From Microbacterium sp. A20 (GTDB taxonomy: Bacteria > Actinomycetota > Actinomycetes > Actinomycetales > Microbacteriaceae), in assembly GCF_004794515.1 (NCBI RefSeq), contig NZ_SSDF01000091.1, forward strand, positions 186,001 to 250,000: DNA of 64,000 nucleotides. Reading direction: 5' to 3'. The position numbers and the translations under genes were made by a program. Of this stretch, positions 55,889 through 63,493 are shown in pieces (the first letter of the stretch is position 1; each line of letters opens with the position of its first letter). The notes beneath the pieces are model-generated. The model saw only the letters and a list, made by a program, of their open reading frames with translations. It made no database searches and was not told the DNA's origin.

Positions 55889-56149
55889 ATGAGCATCGGC
55901 AGCGGAATCGCGCTCTTCGTGATCGGAGCGATCCTCGTCTTCGCGGTGAACGTCGACGTCCAATGGGTCGATCTCGACATGGTCGGCTACATCCTGATGG
56001 GCGCCGGCGTCGTCATCTTCCTCATCGGGATCGTGCTGCTCGCGCGGCGGCGCAGGACGGAGACGGTCTCGCGCACATTCGTCGATCCGGCGACGGGCGA
56101 ACCGACCACTCGTCGATCCGTCAGCTCCAGCGGCGACGAAGCGGTGTGA
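55889..56149 (+). CDS. Small two-helix membrane protein (DUF6458-like)
   Basis: 86 residues with two transmembrane segments (SGIALFVIGAILVFAVNV and GYILMGAGVVIFLIGIVLL), a short external loop, and a cytoplasmic tail that starts ARRRRTET, giving an N-in/C-in topology. The pattern matches the small DUF6458 family common in actinobacteria. Its function is unknown. GGGAGG lies six bases before the ATG. A strong hairpin follows, separating it from the convergent gene. Confidence 0.82.
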   Translation: MSIGSGIALFVIGAILVFAVNVDVQWVDLDMVGYILMGAGVVIFLIGIVLLARRRRTETVSRTFVDPATGEPTTRRSVSSSGDEAV

Positions 56150-56157
56150 GTCATGCG

Positions 56158-56193
56158 GATGGCATCCGACGATCGAGTTCGTCGGATGCCATC
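56158..56193. terminator. Perfect 15-bp hairpin between convergent genes
   Basis: GATGGCATCCGACGA pairs fully with TCGTCGGATGCCATC around a six-base loop. It lies between two convergent genes and its right arm reaches the stop codon of the minus-strand gene. No U run is present. Confidence 0.65.
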
Positions 56194-56509
56194 ACTCTGC
56201 GGGGCTGCTCTCGAGATGCTCCTCGACGAGTGTGATTCCTCCGCTGGAACTCGCAGAGTGCGCGAGATCCTCGATCCACTTCCGGCTCAGATCGGGAGTC
56301 TCAGGTTCCTGGAAGACGAACCGCAGCGGAATCGACGGGTGCAGCCAGAGGGTCGAGCGTCCGGGAGCGTCACCCTCCGGGTGCCGCCAGGAGAGCGTGA
56401 AGCTCTCATTGCGTCGCAGCTTGGTGGCGATGACGACTTTCAGGTGTGCGAGGGCGCGATCGTCGATCTGGATCGGGGTCTGCGCGTCGCCGTAGTAGAG
56501 GCTCCCCAT
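56192..56509 (-). CDS. Small actinobacterial protein of unknown function (DUF7882-like)
   Basis: 105 residues. IQIDDRALAHLKVVIATKLRRNESFTLSW, quoted here in parts as DDRALAHLKVVIATKLRRNE and SFTLSW, with STLWLHPSIPLRFVFQE, is typical of a small family frequent in Microbacteriaceae. Members are sometimes labelled ATP-dependent DNA ligase, but no ligase motif (KxDG) is present, so that label should not be used. The protein is predicted to be soluble and alpha/beta. Several paralogues per genome are usual, so its role may be regulatory. Confidence 0.78.
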   Translation of the reverse strand: MGSLYYGDAQTPIQIDDRALAHLKVVIATKLRRNESFTLSWRHPEGDAPGRSTLWLHPSIPLRFVFQEPETPDLSRKWIEDLAHSASSSGGITLVEEHLESSPAE

Positions 56510-56677
56510 CAGCGAACGATCATCGCGATGGGATGGGGGGCAGGGATCATGCGACTCCTCGACGGCGTGGCCGCGGATGGGGGTATCCGGGTACTCGAAC
56601 TCTAGTCAACGACGGCAGCACGCACCGCACTGGCGTAATGACCCGCCGCGGAATGCGAACAGAATCTTCGCCCGGTG

Positions 56678-57592
56678 TCACATGGAGGTCAGCGACGGCG
56701 GTGTACCGAACGCGTCTCGGTACGCCGAGGCGAAACGGGTCGGGTGGGTGAAGCCCCAGCGGCGGGCGACTTCGCCGACGGAGCGTCCTTCTCCGCTCTG
56801 CAGGTCTCTGCGGGCCCCTTCGAGTCGTGCCCGACGGAGGGCCTGGGTGGGTGTGATGTCGAGAGCGCGACGGAACGCGTACTGGAGTCCCCTCGTCGAG
56901 ATGTAGGCCGCCGCTGCGACGTCGTCGACGGTGATGGGCCGGTGCGCGTTCTCGTCGATGTATGCAAGCGCCCGGCGGACCGCCACGGGCGCTCCCGCAC
57001 GCTGGGCCGGGCGGCGCATCGCCTCGGTGAAGGTGTTGGGGAATGCGGAGAGCGTCATCATCAGGGCATGACGTTCGAGCTCGGCGGCGATCAGCGGGTC
57101 GGACCCGGAGAGGGCGAGTGCTTGGTCCACGTAGGCGAACATCGCCTCCCAGCGCCGTGCGTCGATGGCTGTGTGCGGGGCGAGTCCCGTCGTGCGCAGC
57201 TTCAGCGTGTCATCGCCGGTCAACTGCCGTGCCCGCGCTTCGGCTGCGGGTCGATCGAACACGAAGGCCCGGACGTCAGCGGATCGGTCCCACCTCGCCT
57301 CCACTCGGGTGCCGTCGGAGATCCACGGCGCTCCTGGGGTCAAGGTGTCGCGCGCGGACCAGACACGCGCATCCGGGGCGTCGACGCGGCACACCAGAAT
57401 CTGGTCCAGCGGTTCTGCTTTCGAATGCACCTTCGCCGCGAGCCGGTAGTTCACCAGCGAGGTGCTCCCCAGTTCTTCCGAACGCCAGTCGAACCGAAAG
57501 CGGCGAGGGTCCGCATCCTGGAGCGACGAGGAGGGAACGAACTGCTGCCACGTGGACTCGACCTGCTCGATGTCGGTGGACGTGAACTGCAT
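56678..57592 (-). CDS. AraC family transcriptional regulator
   Basis: 304 residues. The C-terminal 100 carry the double helix-turn-helix: ITVDDVAAAAYISTRGLQYA and VGEVARRWGFTHPTRFASAY followed by RDAFGTPPSLTSM. The N-terminal 190 residues are a beta-rich sensor domain of the AraC-binding-like type (SLVNYRLAAKVHSKAEPLDQ). ATG 57592 has AAGGAG upstream and excludes an unconserved Arg-rich extension. The neighbours give no clue to the effector. The 168 bases downstream, before the next gene, contain nothing recognised. Confidence 0.9.
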   Translation of the reverse strand: MQFTSTDIEQVESTWQQFVPSSSLQDADPRRFRFDWRSEELGSTSLVNYRLAAKVHSKAEPLDQILVCRVDAPDARVWSARDTLTPGAPWISDGTRVEARWDRSADVRAFVFDRPAAEARARQLTGDDTLKLRTTGLAPHTAIDARRWEAMFAYVDQALALSGSDPLIAAELERHALMMTLSAFPNTFTEAMRRPAQRAGAPVAVRRALAYIDENAHRPITVDDVAAAAYISTRGLQYAFRRALDITPTQALRRARLEGARRDLQSGEGRSVGEVARRWGFTHPTRFASAYRDAFGTPPSLTSM

Positions 57593-57701
57593 GGGTGCTC
57601 CTTGTTCTTCGCGTCGCGATCCCACTCGACGACGCCTTCCAGGAGCGTAGCTCAGTGAACGGTACTCCAGCTCGAAAGCCGCTGCACGGCTGGCGGCATC
57701 G

Positions 57702-58427
57702 TCACTCCGCACCGATTCGGCTCGATCGCACCGGCCAGCCGCCGTCGAGCGTCTCCTGCGGATCGAGACGGCCGATGCTCACGAAGTACTCGGTGAGGCT
57801 GGCCGCCTGGGAGCGCGCCCAGCCGATCTGATTCGTGTGCAGCTCCGCCGGGGTCGCGGGGAGGGTGAAACGACGAGCGAGGGCTTGCGCCACGCGGCCG
57901 GCGGCGATCGCATCCGCGGACGCCTCGTGAGCGTCTTCGAGCACGACCGCGTAGTGGGCTGCGACGACTTCGAGTGTGCGTCGCCCGCGGCGGTATCGGT
58001 CGTACGCCTTGTCGATCACGAGAGGGTCGATGACGGGGGAGGGATCGGTCAGCGGGACGATTCCGTGTCTGGCCGCCTCATGCGCCAGGAGAGAGAAGTC
58101 GTACGCGGCGTTGTAGGCGACCACGGGTACGTTCTGCTCCAGCAGTGAACGCAGGGCCGCCGTGACCTCTGCGACGACTTCCCGGGACGATCGCCCGCGC
58201 CCTCGGGCATACTCCGTGGTGATGCCGTGCACCGCCGTGGCGCCCTCCGGGATCGGTACTCCCGGATCCGCGAGCCACGAGCGTGCAGCGATCTGGCGTC
58301 CAGCGGCATCGAGGACGCCGACGTACGCGGTGACCACTCGGTCCGACTCGACATCGACGCCAGTCGTCTCCAGGTCGAACACCCCGACGCGGGTGAGCCA
58401 CGCAGGAAGCGGGGGACCGGATGGCAT
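57702..58427 (-). CDS. 3'-5' exonuclease (DnaQ-like)
   Basis: 241 residues with the DEDDh exonuclease fold: VGVFDLETTGVDVESDRVV (Asp, Glu), PVVAYNAAYDFSLLAHEAAR (Asp) and LEDAHEASADAIAAGRVAQAL (His, Asp). This is the stand-alone epsilon-like type common in actinobacteria, probably used in DNA repair. The ATG lies six bases after TAGCGT on the minus strand. It is divergent from the alpha/beta hydrolase gene, with 66 bases between the starts. Confidence 0.92.
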   Translation of the reverse strand: MPSGPPLPAWLTRVGVFDLETTGVDVESDRVVTAYVGVLDAAGRQIAARSWLADPGVPIPEGATAVHGITTEYARGRGRSSREVVAEVTAALRSLLEQNVPVVAYNAAYDFSLLAHEAARHGIVPLTDPSPVIDPLVIDKAYDRYRRGRRTLEVVAAHYAVVLEDAHEASADAIAAGRVAQALARRFTLPATPAELHTNQIGWARSQAASLTEYFVSIGRLDPQETLDGGWPVRSSRIGAE

Positions 58428-58433
58428 GCCTTC

Positions 58434-58439
58434 ACGCTA
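58434..58439 (-). promoter_or_regulatory. -10 box (TAGCGT) of the exonuclease gene
   Basis: TAGCGT on the minus strand ends six bases before ATG 58427. Confidence 0.6.
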
Positions 58440-58481
58440 TGCGCGGCCGCGGACATCCAGGGGGAGGCGCACGGCGACTCG

Positions 58482-58487
58482 TAGACT
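58482..58487 (+). promoter_or_regulatory. -10 box (TAGACT) of the alpha/beta hydrolase gene
   Basis: CGTAGACT ends six bases before ATG 58494. Confidence 0.65.
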
Positions 58488-58493
58488 CGGAGC

Positions 58494-59393
58494 ATGACCG
58501 TGCCTTCCCCCTATGCGGACCGCCTCCACCGCCTTCCCGTGCAGCGCCATGAGGTCGAGGTGCGGGGAGCGACCACGGCGTATTGGGTGTACGGCCCGGA
58601 GAAGGCCGAGACGACGGTCATCGCGGTGCACGGCTTCCGCGGCGATCATCATGGCCTCGAGCCCGTGCTGGCCTACCTCCCCGAAGTGCGTGTGATCGCG
58701 CCGGATCTTCCGGGGTTCGGGGAATCAGCACCCCTGCCCGGGCGCCGGCACGACCTGGACGAGTACGCCGGCTGGCTCAGCGACTTCGCGATGGAAGTCG
58801 CTCCCGGCGCCGTCATCCTGGGCCACTCCTTCGGGTCGATCGTGACCTCGGCGGCGGTCGCTCGAGGGCTGCGGACTCCGCGACTGATCCTGCTGAACCC
58901 GATCGGCGCTCCGGCGCTGGAAGGGCCGAAGGGCGTCATGACTCGCTTGGCCGTCTTGTACTACGCCCTCGGTGCCCGTCTTCCGGTGAGACTCGGCACC
59001 GCTCTGCTGCGCAACCGCGTCATCGTCCGCGTGATGAGCGTCACGATGGCGAAGACCAGGGATCCCGAACTCCGACGCTTCATCCACGACCAGCACGACA
59101 CGTACTTCTCGCGATTCTCGGACCGAGATGTGCTCCGCGACGCCTTCGTCGCGAGTGTCTCGCACGACGTCCGGGAGTTCGCTCCCGCGATCGATGTTCC
59201 GACCCTGCTCGTCGCTGCACAGCGTGACGACATCACCCCGATCGAGGCGGAACGAAAGCTCGCGACTCTGTTCCCCGACGCGAAACTCGTGGAGATCGCC
59301 GACGTGGGGCATCTCATCCATTACGAGACGCCGGCCGAGGCCGCGGGCGCTGTGCGGCAGTTCCTCAGGATTCCCGTCGCGCGAGGCCGATGA
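58494..59393 (+). CDS. Alpha/beta hydrolase
   Basis: 299 residues of the alpha/beta hydrolase fold. HGFRGDHHGLEPVLAYLP is the oxyanion region, GHSFGSIVTSAAVA the nucleophile elbow (Ser), a late Asp lies in LLVAAQRDDITPIEAER, and the His in DVGHLIHYETPAEAA. A lid-like middle part (residues 150-220) is Arg-rich. It resembles the MhpC/haloalkane dehalogenase-like group, with no sure substrate. Its last 29 bases overlap the convergent Lrp gene. Confidence 0.9.
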   Translation: MTVPSPYADRLHRLPVQRHEVEVRGATTAYWVYGPEKAETTVIAVHGFRGDHHGLEPVLAYLPEVRVIAPDLPGFGESAPLPGRRHDLDEYAGWLSDFAMEVAPGAVILGHSFGSIVTSAAVARGLRTPRLILLNPIGAPALEGPKGVMTRLAVLYYALGARLPVRLGTALLRNRVIVRVMSVTMAKTRDPELRRFIHDQHDTYFSRFSDRDVLRDAFVASVSHDVREFAPAIDVPTLLVAAQRDDITPIEAERKLATLFPDAKLVEIADVGHLIHYETPAEAAGAVRQFLRIPVARGR

Positions 59394-59838
59394 GGCCTGC
59401 GACGCGGAACGGGATGACCTCACCCATCGCCAGCGAGGTCTCGGTGCGTTCGACGCCTTCGATCGAGAGGATGCGGGCGTCGGTGTCGAAGAGGTGACGT
59501 GCGTCCCTGCACGCGACACGAGCGAGCAGGTCGATCGAGCCGCTCAGACCGTGTGCCTGCACGACTTCGGGAATCCGAGCGAGCTCGTTGATGATGCGCG
59601 GCAGTTCGGTCTGGCGGACTCCGATGCTCACGAACGCCTGCAGGGGGAAACCCAGGACGTCCGGTGAGAAGGACCGCTCGTAGGAGAGGAAGATTCCGCT
59701 CTGCTCGAGGCGCGCCATCCGCGCCTGGATCGTATTGCGGGAAAGTCCGAGATTCTCCGCCAGGGCGACGATGGTGATCCTCGGATCGTCGGCAAGGGCA
59801 GCGAGAAGCTCGAGATCGATGCGGTCCATTCCTGGCAT
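59365..59838 (-). CDS. Lrp/AsnC family regulator
   Basis: 157 residues. An AsnC-type helix-turn-helix (DLELLAALADDPRITIVALA and ENLGLSRNTIQARMARLEQS) is followed by an effector-binding RAM domain (PLQAFVSIGV to VERTETSLAMGEVIPF). It is divergent from the dehydrogenase operon, the arrangement of BkdR-type regulators that sense branched-chain amino acids or 2-oxo acids. The start is ATG 59838, eight bases after TAAGGT; ATG 59829 is the alternative. Its 3' end overlaps the hydrolase gene. Confidence 0.92.
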   Translation of the reverse strand: MPGMDRIDLELLAALADDPRITIVALAENLGLSRNTIQARMARLEQSGIFLSYERSFSPDVLGFPLQAFVSIGVRQTELPRIINELARIPEVVQAHGLSGSIDLLARVACRDARHLFDTDARILSIEGVERTETSLAMGEVIPFRVAGLIGLARRES

Positions 59839-59846
59839 AGTGCCAA

Positions 59847-59852
59847 ACCTTA
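59847..59852 (-). promoter_or_regulatory. -10 box (TAAGGT) of the Lrp-type gene
   Basis: TAAGGT on the minus strand, eight bases before ATG 59838, about 20 bases from the operator candidate. Confidence 0.45.
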
Positions 59853-59873
59853 GCAGGGGGCCTTCGCGTCAAA

Positions 59874-59911
59874 TTGAGCAACATGCTCAAGCACCACGAG
59901 AATGCTTGAGC
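59874..59911. promoter_or_regulatory. Lrp operator candidate with tandem palindromes
   Basis: Two overlapping inverted repeats: TTGAGCAACATGCTCAA (59874-59890) and GCTCAAGCA-N9-TGCTTGAGC (59885-59911). The last arm contains TTGAGC at 59906-59911, which is a -35-like element 17 bases before the TACCCT box of the dehydrogenase operon. Binding here by the divergent Lrp protein would block or position polymerase. Confidence 0.6.
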
Positions 59912-59928
59912 GAGGTGTTCAGCAGACG

Positions 59929-59934
59929 TACCCT
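59929..59934 (+). promoter_or_regulatory. -10 box (TACCCT) of the dehydrogenase operon
   Basis: TACCCT with a TTGAGC -35-like element 17 bases upstream. An in-frame ATG lies six bases downstream (59941), so either a leaderless start or a 66-base leader to ATG 60007 is possible. Confidence 0.55.
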
Positions 59935-60006
59935 CAGAGCATGTCGGTGATGACGCCGGCATCAGCGCGCGGAGCCTCACGAGGGCCGCCGACGAGGAGG
60001 ACGACG

Positions 60007-61122
60007 ATGTCACCGCAGATCACCCCCATCGCAGACACCGCCCAGGATCTCGAGCTCTCGGAGCGGATACTGGACCCGGACGGACACCGCGTCCCGAACC
60101 CCCGTCTGGACCCTCTGGTCGCGGACGTCGATGCCGCGCAACTGCGCTCCCTGCTCCGCGACATGATCATCCTCCGTCGTATCGATGCCGAGGGTGTCGC
60201 ACTTCAGCGGCAGGGCCAGCTGGGACTCTGGGCGCCATGTCAGGGTCAGGAGGCGACGCAGATCGGTACGGCACGGGCACTCGCTCCCGAGGACTACGTG
60301 TTCCCCAGCTACCGCGAGACCGGCGTCATCTACGCCCGCGGCGCTCAGCCGGGCGACTACGTGCGCATGTGGCGCGGAGAAGAGGGTGCCGCCTACGACC
60401 CCGCGGCGCTGGGGGTCGCCCCTCTGCAGATCATCATCGGCGCACAGACGCTGCATGCGGTGGGGTACGCGCTCGGCATTCAGCGCGACGGTGCCGACGA
60501 GGTCGCGGTGACGTATTTCGGTGACGGAGCGACCAGTCAGGGCGACGTCAACGAGGCGATGATCTTCGCGGCGTCGTACCAGGCGCCCGTGGTCTTCGTG
60601 TGCCAGAACAACCATTGGGCGATCTCCGAGCCGGTCGCCGTGCAGTCGCAGTACCCGATCGCGGGCCGGGCTCCGGGTTTCGGTATTCCGAGCCTCCGTG
60701 TGGACGGCAACGACGTGCTCGCCTGCATGGCCGCCATGCGATGGGCGCTGCAGCACGCACGCTCCGGCAAGGGGCCCGCGTACATCGAAGCGGTGACCTA
60801 TCGCATGGGACCGCACACGACGGCCGACGATCCGACGCGGTACCGCGACGCGGAGGAGCTCGAGTCCTGGCGTCGCCGCGACCCGATCGCACGGCTGGAG
60901 ACACACCTGCGGGCGAGCGGCGAGCTCACGGACGAGCACGTGGCCGAGACACAGGCCGCCGCGGACGCGGTCGCGAAGGAGATGCGGGCTGCGTGCCTCG
61001 GAATGGTCACCCGTCCGCCGCTCGCGGTCTTCGACGGCGTCTACGCCGAACCTCACACCGGTCTCGAGCGTCAGCGCGACGAGTATGCGGCGTACCTCGC
61101 CTCCTTCGAGAGCGAGGCGTGA
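60007..61122 (+). CDS. 2-oxo acid dehydrogenase E1 alpha subunit
   Basis: Thiamine-diphosphate-dependent decarboxylase subunit of 371 residues. The ThDP motif GDGATSQGDVNEAMIFAASY with QNNHWAIS is intact, and GLWAPCQGQEATQIGTARAL with FPSYRETGVIYARG is typical of E1 alpha. The family covers pyruvate and branched-chain 2-oxo acid dehydrogenases; the Lrp neighbour favours the branched-chain type (BkdA1-like), but annotation as PdhA is common. ATG 60007 has GAGGAGG upstream. An in-frame ATG at 59941 fits a leaderless start and would add 22 Arg-rich residues. Confidence 0.92.
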   Translation: MSPQITPIADTAQDLELSERILDPDGHRVPNPRLDPLVADVDAAQLRSLLRDMIILRRIDAEGVALQRQGQLGLWAPCQGQEATQIGTARALAPEDYVFPSYRETGVIYARGAQPGDYVRMWRGEEGAAYDPAALGVAPLQIIIGAQTLHAVGYALGIQRDGADEVAVTYFGDGATSQGDVNEAMIFAASYQAPVVFVCQNNHWAISEPVAVQSQYPIAGRAPGFGIPSLRVDGNDVLACMAAMRWALQHARSGKGPAYIEAVTYRMGPHTTADDPTRYRDAEELESWRRRDPIARLETHLRASGELTDEHVAETQAAADAVAKEMRAACLGMVTRPPLAVFDGVYAEPHTGLERQRDEYAAYLASFESEA

Positions 61123-61124
61123 AC

Positions 61125-62135
61125 ATGACCGAGCTCACTCTCGGAAAGGCGCTCGGTGCGGGTCTCCGGCAAGCGATGCGCGACGATGACAAGGTGGTCC
61201 TCCTCGGCGAGGACATCGGCAAGCTGGGCGGTGTCTTCCGCATCACCGACGGACTTCTCGATGAGTTCGGCGCGGCCAGGGTGATCGACACCCCGCTCGC
61301 CGAGTCCGGCATCGTCGGCACAGCTGTGGGCCTCGCCTTCCGCGGCTATCGTCCGGTCGTCGAGATCCAGTTCGACGGCTTCGTCTACCCCGCCTTCGAC
61401 CAGATCGTCGCTCAGGTGGCGAAGCTCCATTACCGGACGCAGGGGCGCGTCAAGATGCCGATCACGATTCGGATTCCCTGGGCAGGCGGCATCGGCGCTG
61501 CCGAGCATCACTCGGAATCGCCCGAGGCGTACTTCGTGCACACGGCGGGCATCCGCGTGATCGCGGTGTCGAATCCCGAAGACGCCTACCGCAGCCTGCG
61601 TCAGGCGATCGCCTCCGATGATCCCGTGGTCTTCTTCGAGCCGAAGCGGCTGTACCACCACAAGGGAGAGGTCGATCTCGAGGCGCCCCTCGCGGATGCG
61701 CCGCCGATGGGCCTGGCGCGTGTGGTGCGAACAGGGACGGACGCGACGTTGATCACGTACGGCGCGATGGTCTCCACCGCATTGCAGGCCGCGGAGGCCG
61801 CCGAAGACGAGGGCGTATCCCTGGAGGTCATCGATCTGCGGTCGCTCTCGCCCGTCGACTACGACTCGGTCGCCGCATCGGTCCGCAAGACCGGACGGGT
61901 CGTCGTCGCTCACGAGGCATCTCGCGAGGCCGGCGTCGCGGCCGAGGTGATCGCGAGCATCACGGAGCGCTGCTTCGAGTATCTCGAGTCCGCGCCACTG
62001 CGGGTCACCGGCCACGATGTGCCCTATCCGCCGGCGAAGCTCGAGAAGTATCACCTTCCGGATCTCGACCGGCTGCTTGACGCCGTCGATCGGGTGCTGG
62101 ATCGGCCGAACAGTCTGACGGGAGCAGAGGCATGA
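61125..62135 (+). CDS. 2-oxo acid dehydrogenase E1 beta subunit
   Basis: 336-residue partner of E1 alpha; together they form the alpha2beta2 decarboxylase. Characteristic stretches are TLGKALGAGLRQAMRDDDKV, VLLGEDIGKLGGVFRITDGL, DTPLAESGIVGTAVGLAFRG, EIQFDGFVYPAFDQIVAQVA and ITIRIPWAGGIGAAEHHSES (the HHSE active-site region). The ATG lies two bases after the E1 alpha stop; a GTG overlapping that stop is in frame two codons earlier. The stop overlaps the E2 start. Confidence 0.94.
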   Translation: MTELTLGKALGAGLRQAMRDDDKVVLLGEDIGKLGGVFRITDGLLDEFGAARVIDTPLAESGIVGTAVGLAFRGYRPVVEIQFDGFVYPAFDQIVAQVAKLHYRTQGRVKMPITIRIPWAGGIGAAEHHSESPEAYFVHTAGIRVIAVSNPEDAYRSLRQAIASDDPVVFFEPKRLYHHKGEVDLEAPLADAPPMGLARVVRTGTDATLITYGAMVSTALQAAEAAEDEGVSLEVIDLRSLSPVDYDSVAASVRKTGRVVVAHEASREAGVAAEVIASITERCFEYLESAPLRVTGHDVPYPPAKLEKYHLPDLDRLLDAVDRVLDRPNSLTGAEA

Positions 62136-63493
62136 TCGCGGAGTTCCGACTTCCCGACCTCGGAGAGGGGCTGGCGGAGGCTGAGGTCGTGCAATGGCTG
62201 GTCGCCCCGGGGGACTCGGTCGCCCTCAATCAGACCCTGGCCGAGGTGGAGACCGCCAAAGCGGTGGTCGAACTGCCGTCGCCGTACGAAGGCACCGTGG
62301 CGACTCTGCACGCGGAAGCCGGCGAGACCGTCGCCGTGGGGGCTGCGCTGATCGACTTCGAGGTCGTCGGTGATGAGGAGACCACACCCGCGCCGATCCC
62401 GGAGGCTGCTGAGAAGGCCCAGCCGAACCTCGTGGGATACGGGGCTGCCCCCACCTCGGCCGGTCGGCCCGCCCGACGCGCGCGCCGTGCCGGAGCGACT
62501 CCGGCGAAGGTCGACACAGCCGTGCTCGTGGCCGCGCCGCACGACGCCACCCCGTCGGCCGCGGTCGAGTCCGTGGTGGAGCGACCGCGCTCCACGCCTC
62601 CCGTCCGCGCGCATGCGAAGCGTCTGGGGATCGACCTCGTCCTGGTGGCGGCAGAGGTCGGCGACCGACTCACCACGCGCGCCGATGTCGACGCGTACGC
62701 CGAGAGGGTCGGCGCTCGTGGCGCGGAATCAGATGACGCGCGCGCAGTGGCCCCGGCGGCCCCACCGCGCTTCTCGACTCACGGCGACGGGGTGCGCGAG
62801 ACCCGCATACCGATCCGCGGTGTGCGCAAGCACACGGCCGCGGCGATGGTGCAGAGCGCTTTCACGGCTCCTCACGTGACGGTCTTCCACACAGTGGACG
62901 TGACGGCGACCATGGATCTGCTGGCGAGCCTGCGGGACGATCGTTCGCTCAGCGAGCATCGGATCGGGCCGCTCGCGGTCGTGGCGAAGGCGGTGTGTCT
63001 CGGGCTCGGTCGCACTCCGGGACTCAACTCCCGCTGGGATGAGGCCGCCGGCGAGATCGTCCAGCATCACTACGTCGACCTCGGGATCGCGGCCGCGACG
63101 GATCGTGGGCTCATCGTCCCGATGATCCGCGACGCGGAGCAGTTGGCACTGATCGAGCTGGCGGACGCCGTGAGGAATCTCGCCGAGGTCGCGCGCTCGG
63201 GGAAGACCTCGCCGGCCGAGCTCGCCGGAGGTACCTTCTCGATCTCGAACATCGGCGTGTTCGGTGTCGATGCCGGCACCCCGATCCTGCCGCCGGGACA
63301 GTCCGGCATCCTCGCGGTCGGTGCCGTGCGTCGTCAGCCGTGGGAGTTCCGAGGAGAGATCGCCCTCCGGCAGGTCATGACGCTCAGCCTCTCGTTCGAC
63401 CACCGGCTCGTCGACGGCGCAGAAGGTGCGCGCTTCCTCAAGGATGTCGCGGACATCCTCGAGGAGCCCGGTCGGGCGATGCTGCTCAGGTAG
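62132..63493 (+). CDS. 2-oxo acid dehydrogenase E2 acyltransferase
   Basis: 453-residue core of the complex, which moves the acyl group from lipoyl-Lys to CoA. The order is one lipoyl domain (residues 1-80, modified Lys in VETAKAVVELPSP), a Pro/Ala/Arg linker, the E1/E3-binding domain (RAHAKRLGIDLVLVAAEVGD) and the catalytic domain with TAPHVTVFHTVDVTATMDLL, GGTFSISNIGVFGVDAGTPI and the active site SFDHRLVDGAEGARFL. It starts by ATGA overlap with E1 beta. No E3 gene follows here. The stop region overlaps the convergent TetR gene by eight bases. Confidence 0.95.
   Translation: MIAEFRLPDLGEGLAEAEVVQWLVAPGDSVALNQTLAEVETAKAVVELPSPYEGTVATLHAEAGETVAVGAALIDFEVVGDEETTPAPIPEAAEKAQPNLVGYGAAPTSAGRPARRARRAGATPAKVDTAVLVAAPHDATPSAAVESVVERPRSTPPVRAHAKRLGIDLVLVAAEVGDRLTTRADVDAYAERVGARGAESDDARAVAPAAPPRFSTHGDGVRETRIPIRGVRKHTAAAMVQSAFTAPHVTVFHTVDVTATMDLLASLRDDRSLSEHRIGPLAVVAKAVCLGLGRTPGLNSRWDEAAGEIVQHHYVDLGIAAATDRGLIVPMIRDAEQLALIELADAVRNLAEVARSGKTSPAELAGGTFSISNIGVFGVDAGTPILPPGQSGILAVGAVRRQPWEFRGEIALRQVMTLSLSFDHRLVDGAEGARFLKDVADILEEPGRAMLLR

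Noticed and set aside
56192..56509. DNA ligase label for the 105-residue protein
   Set aside because: No KxDG adenylation motif and the length is far too short.
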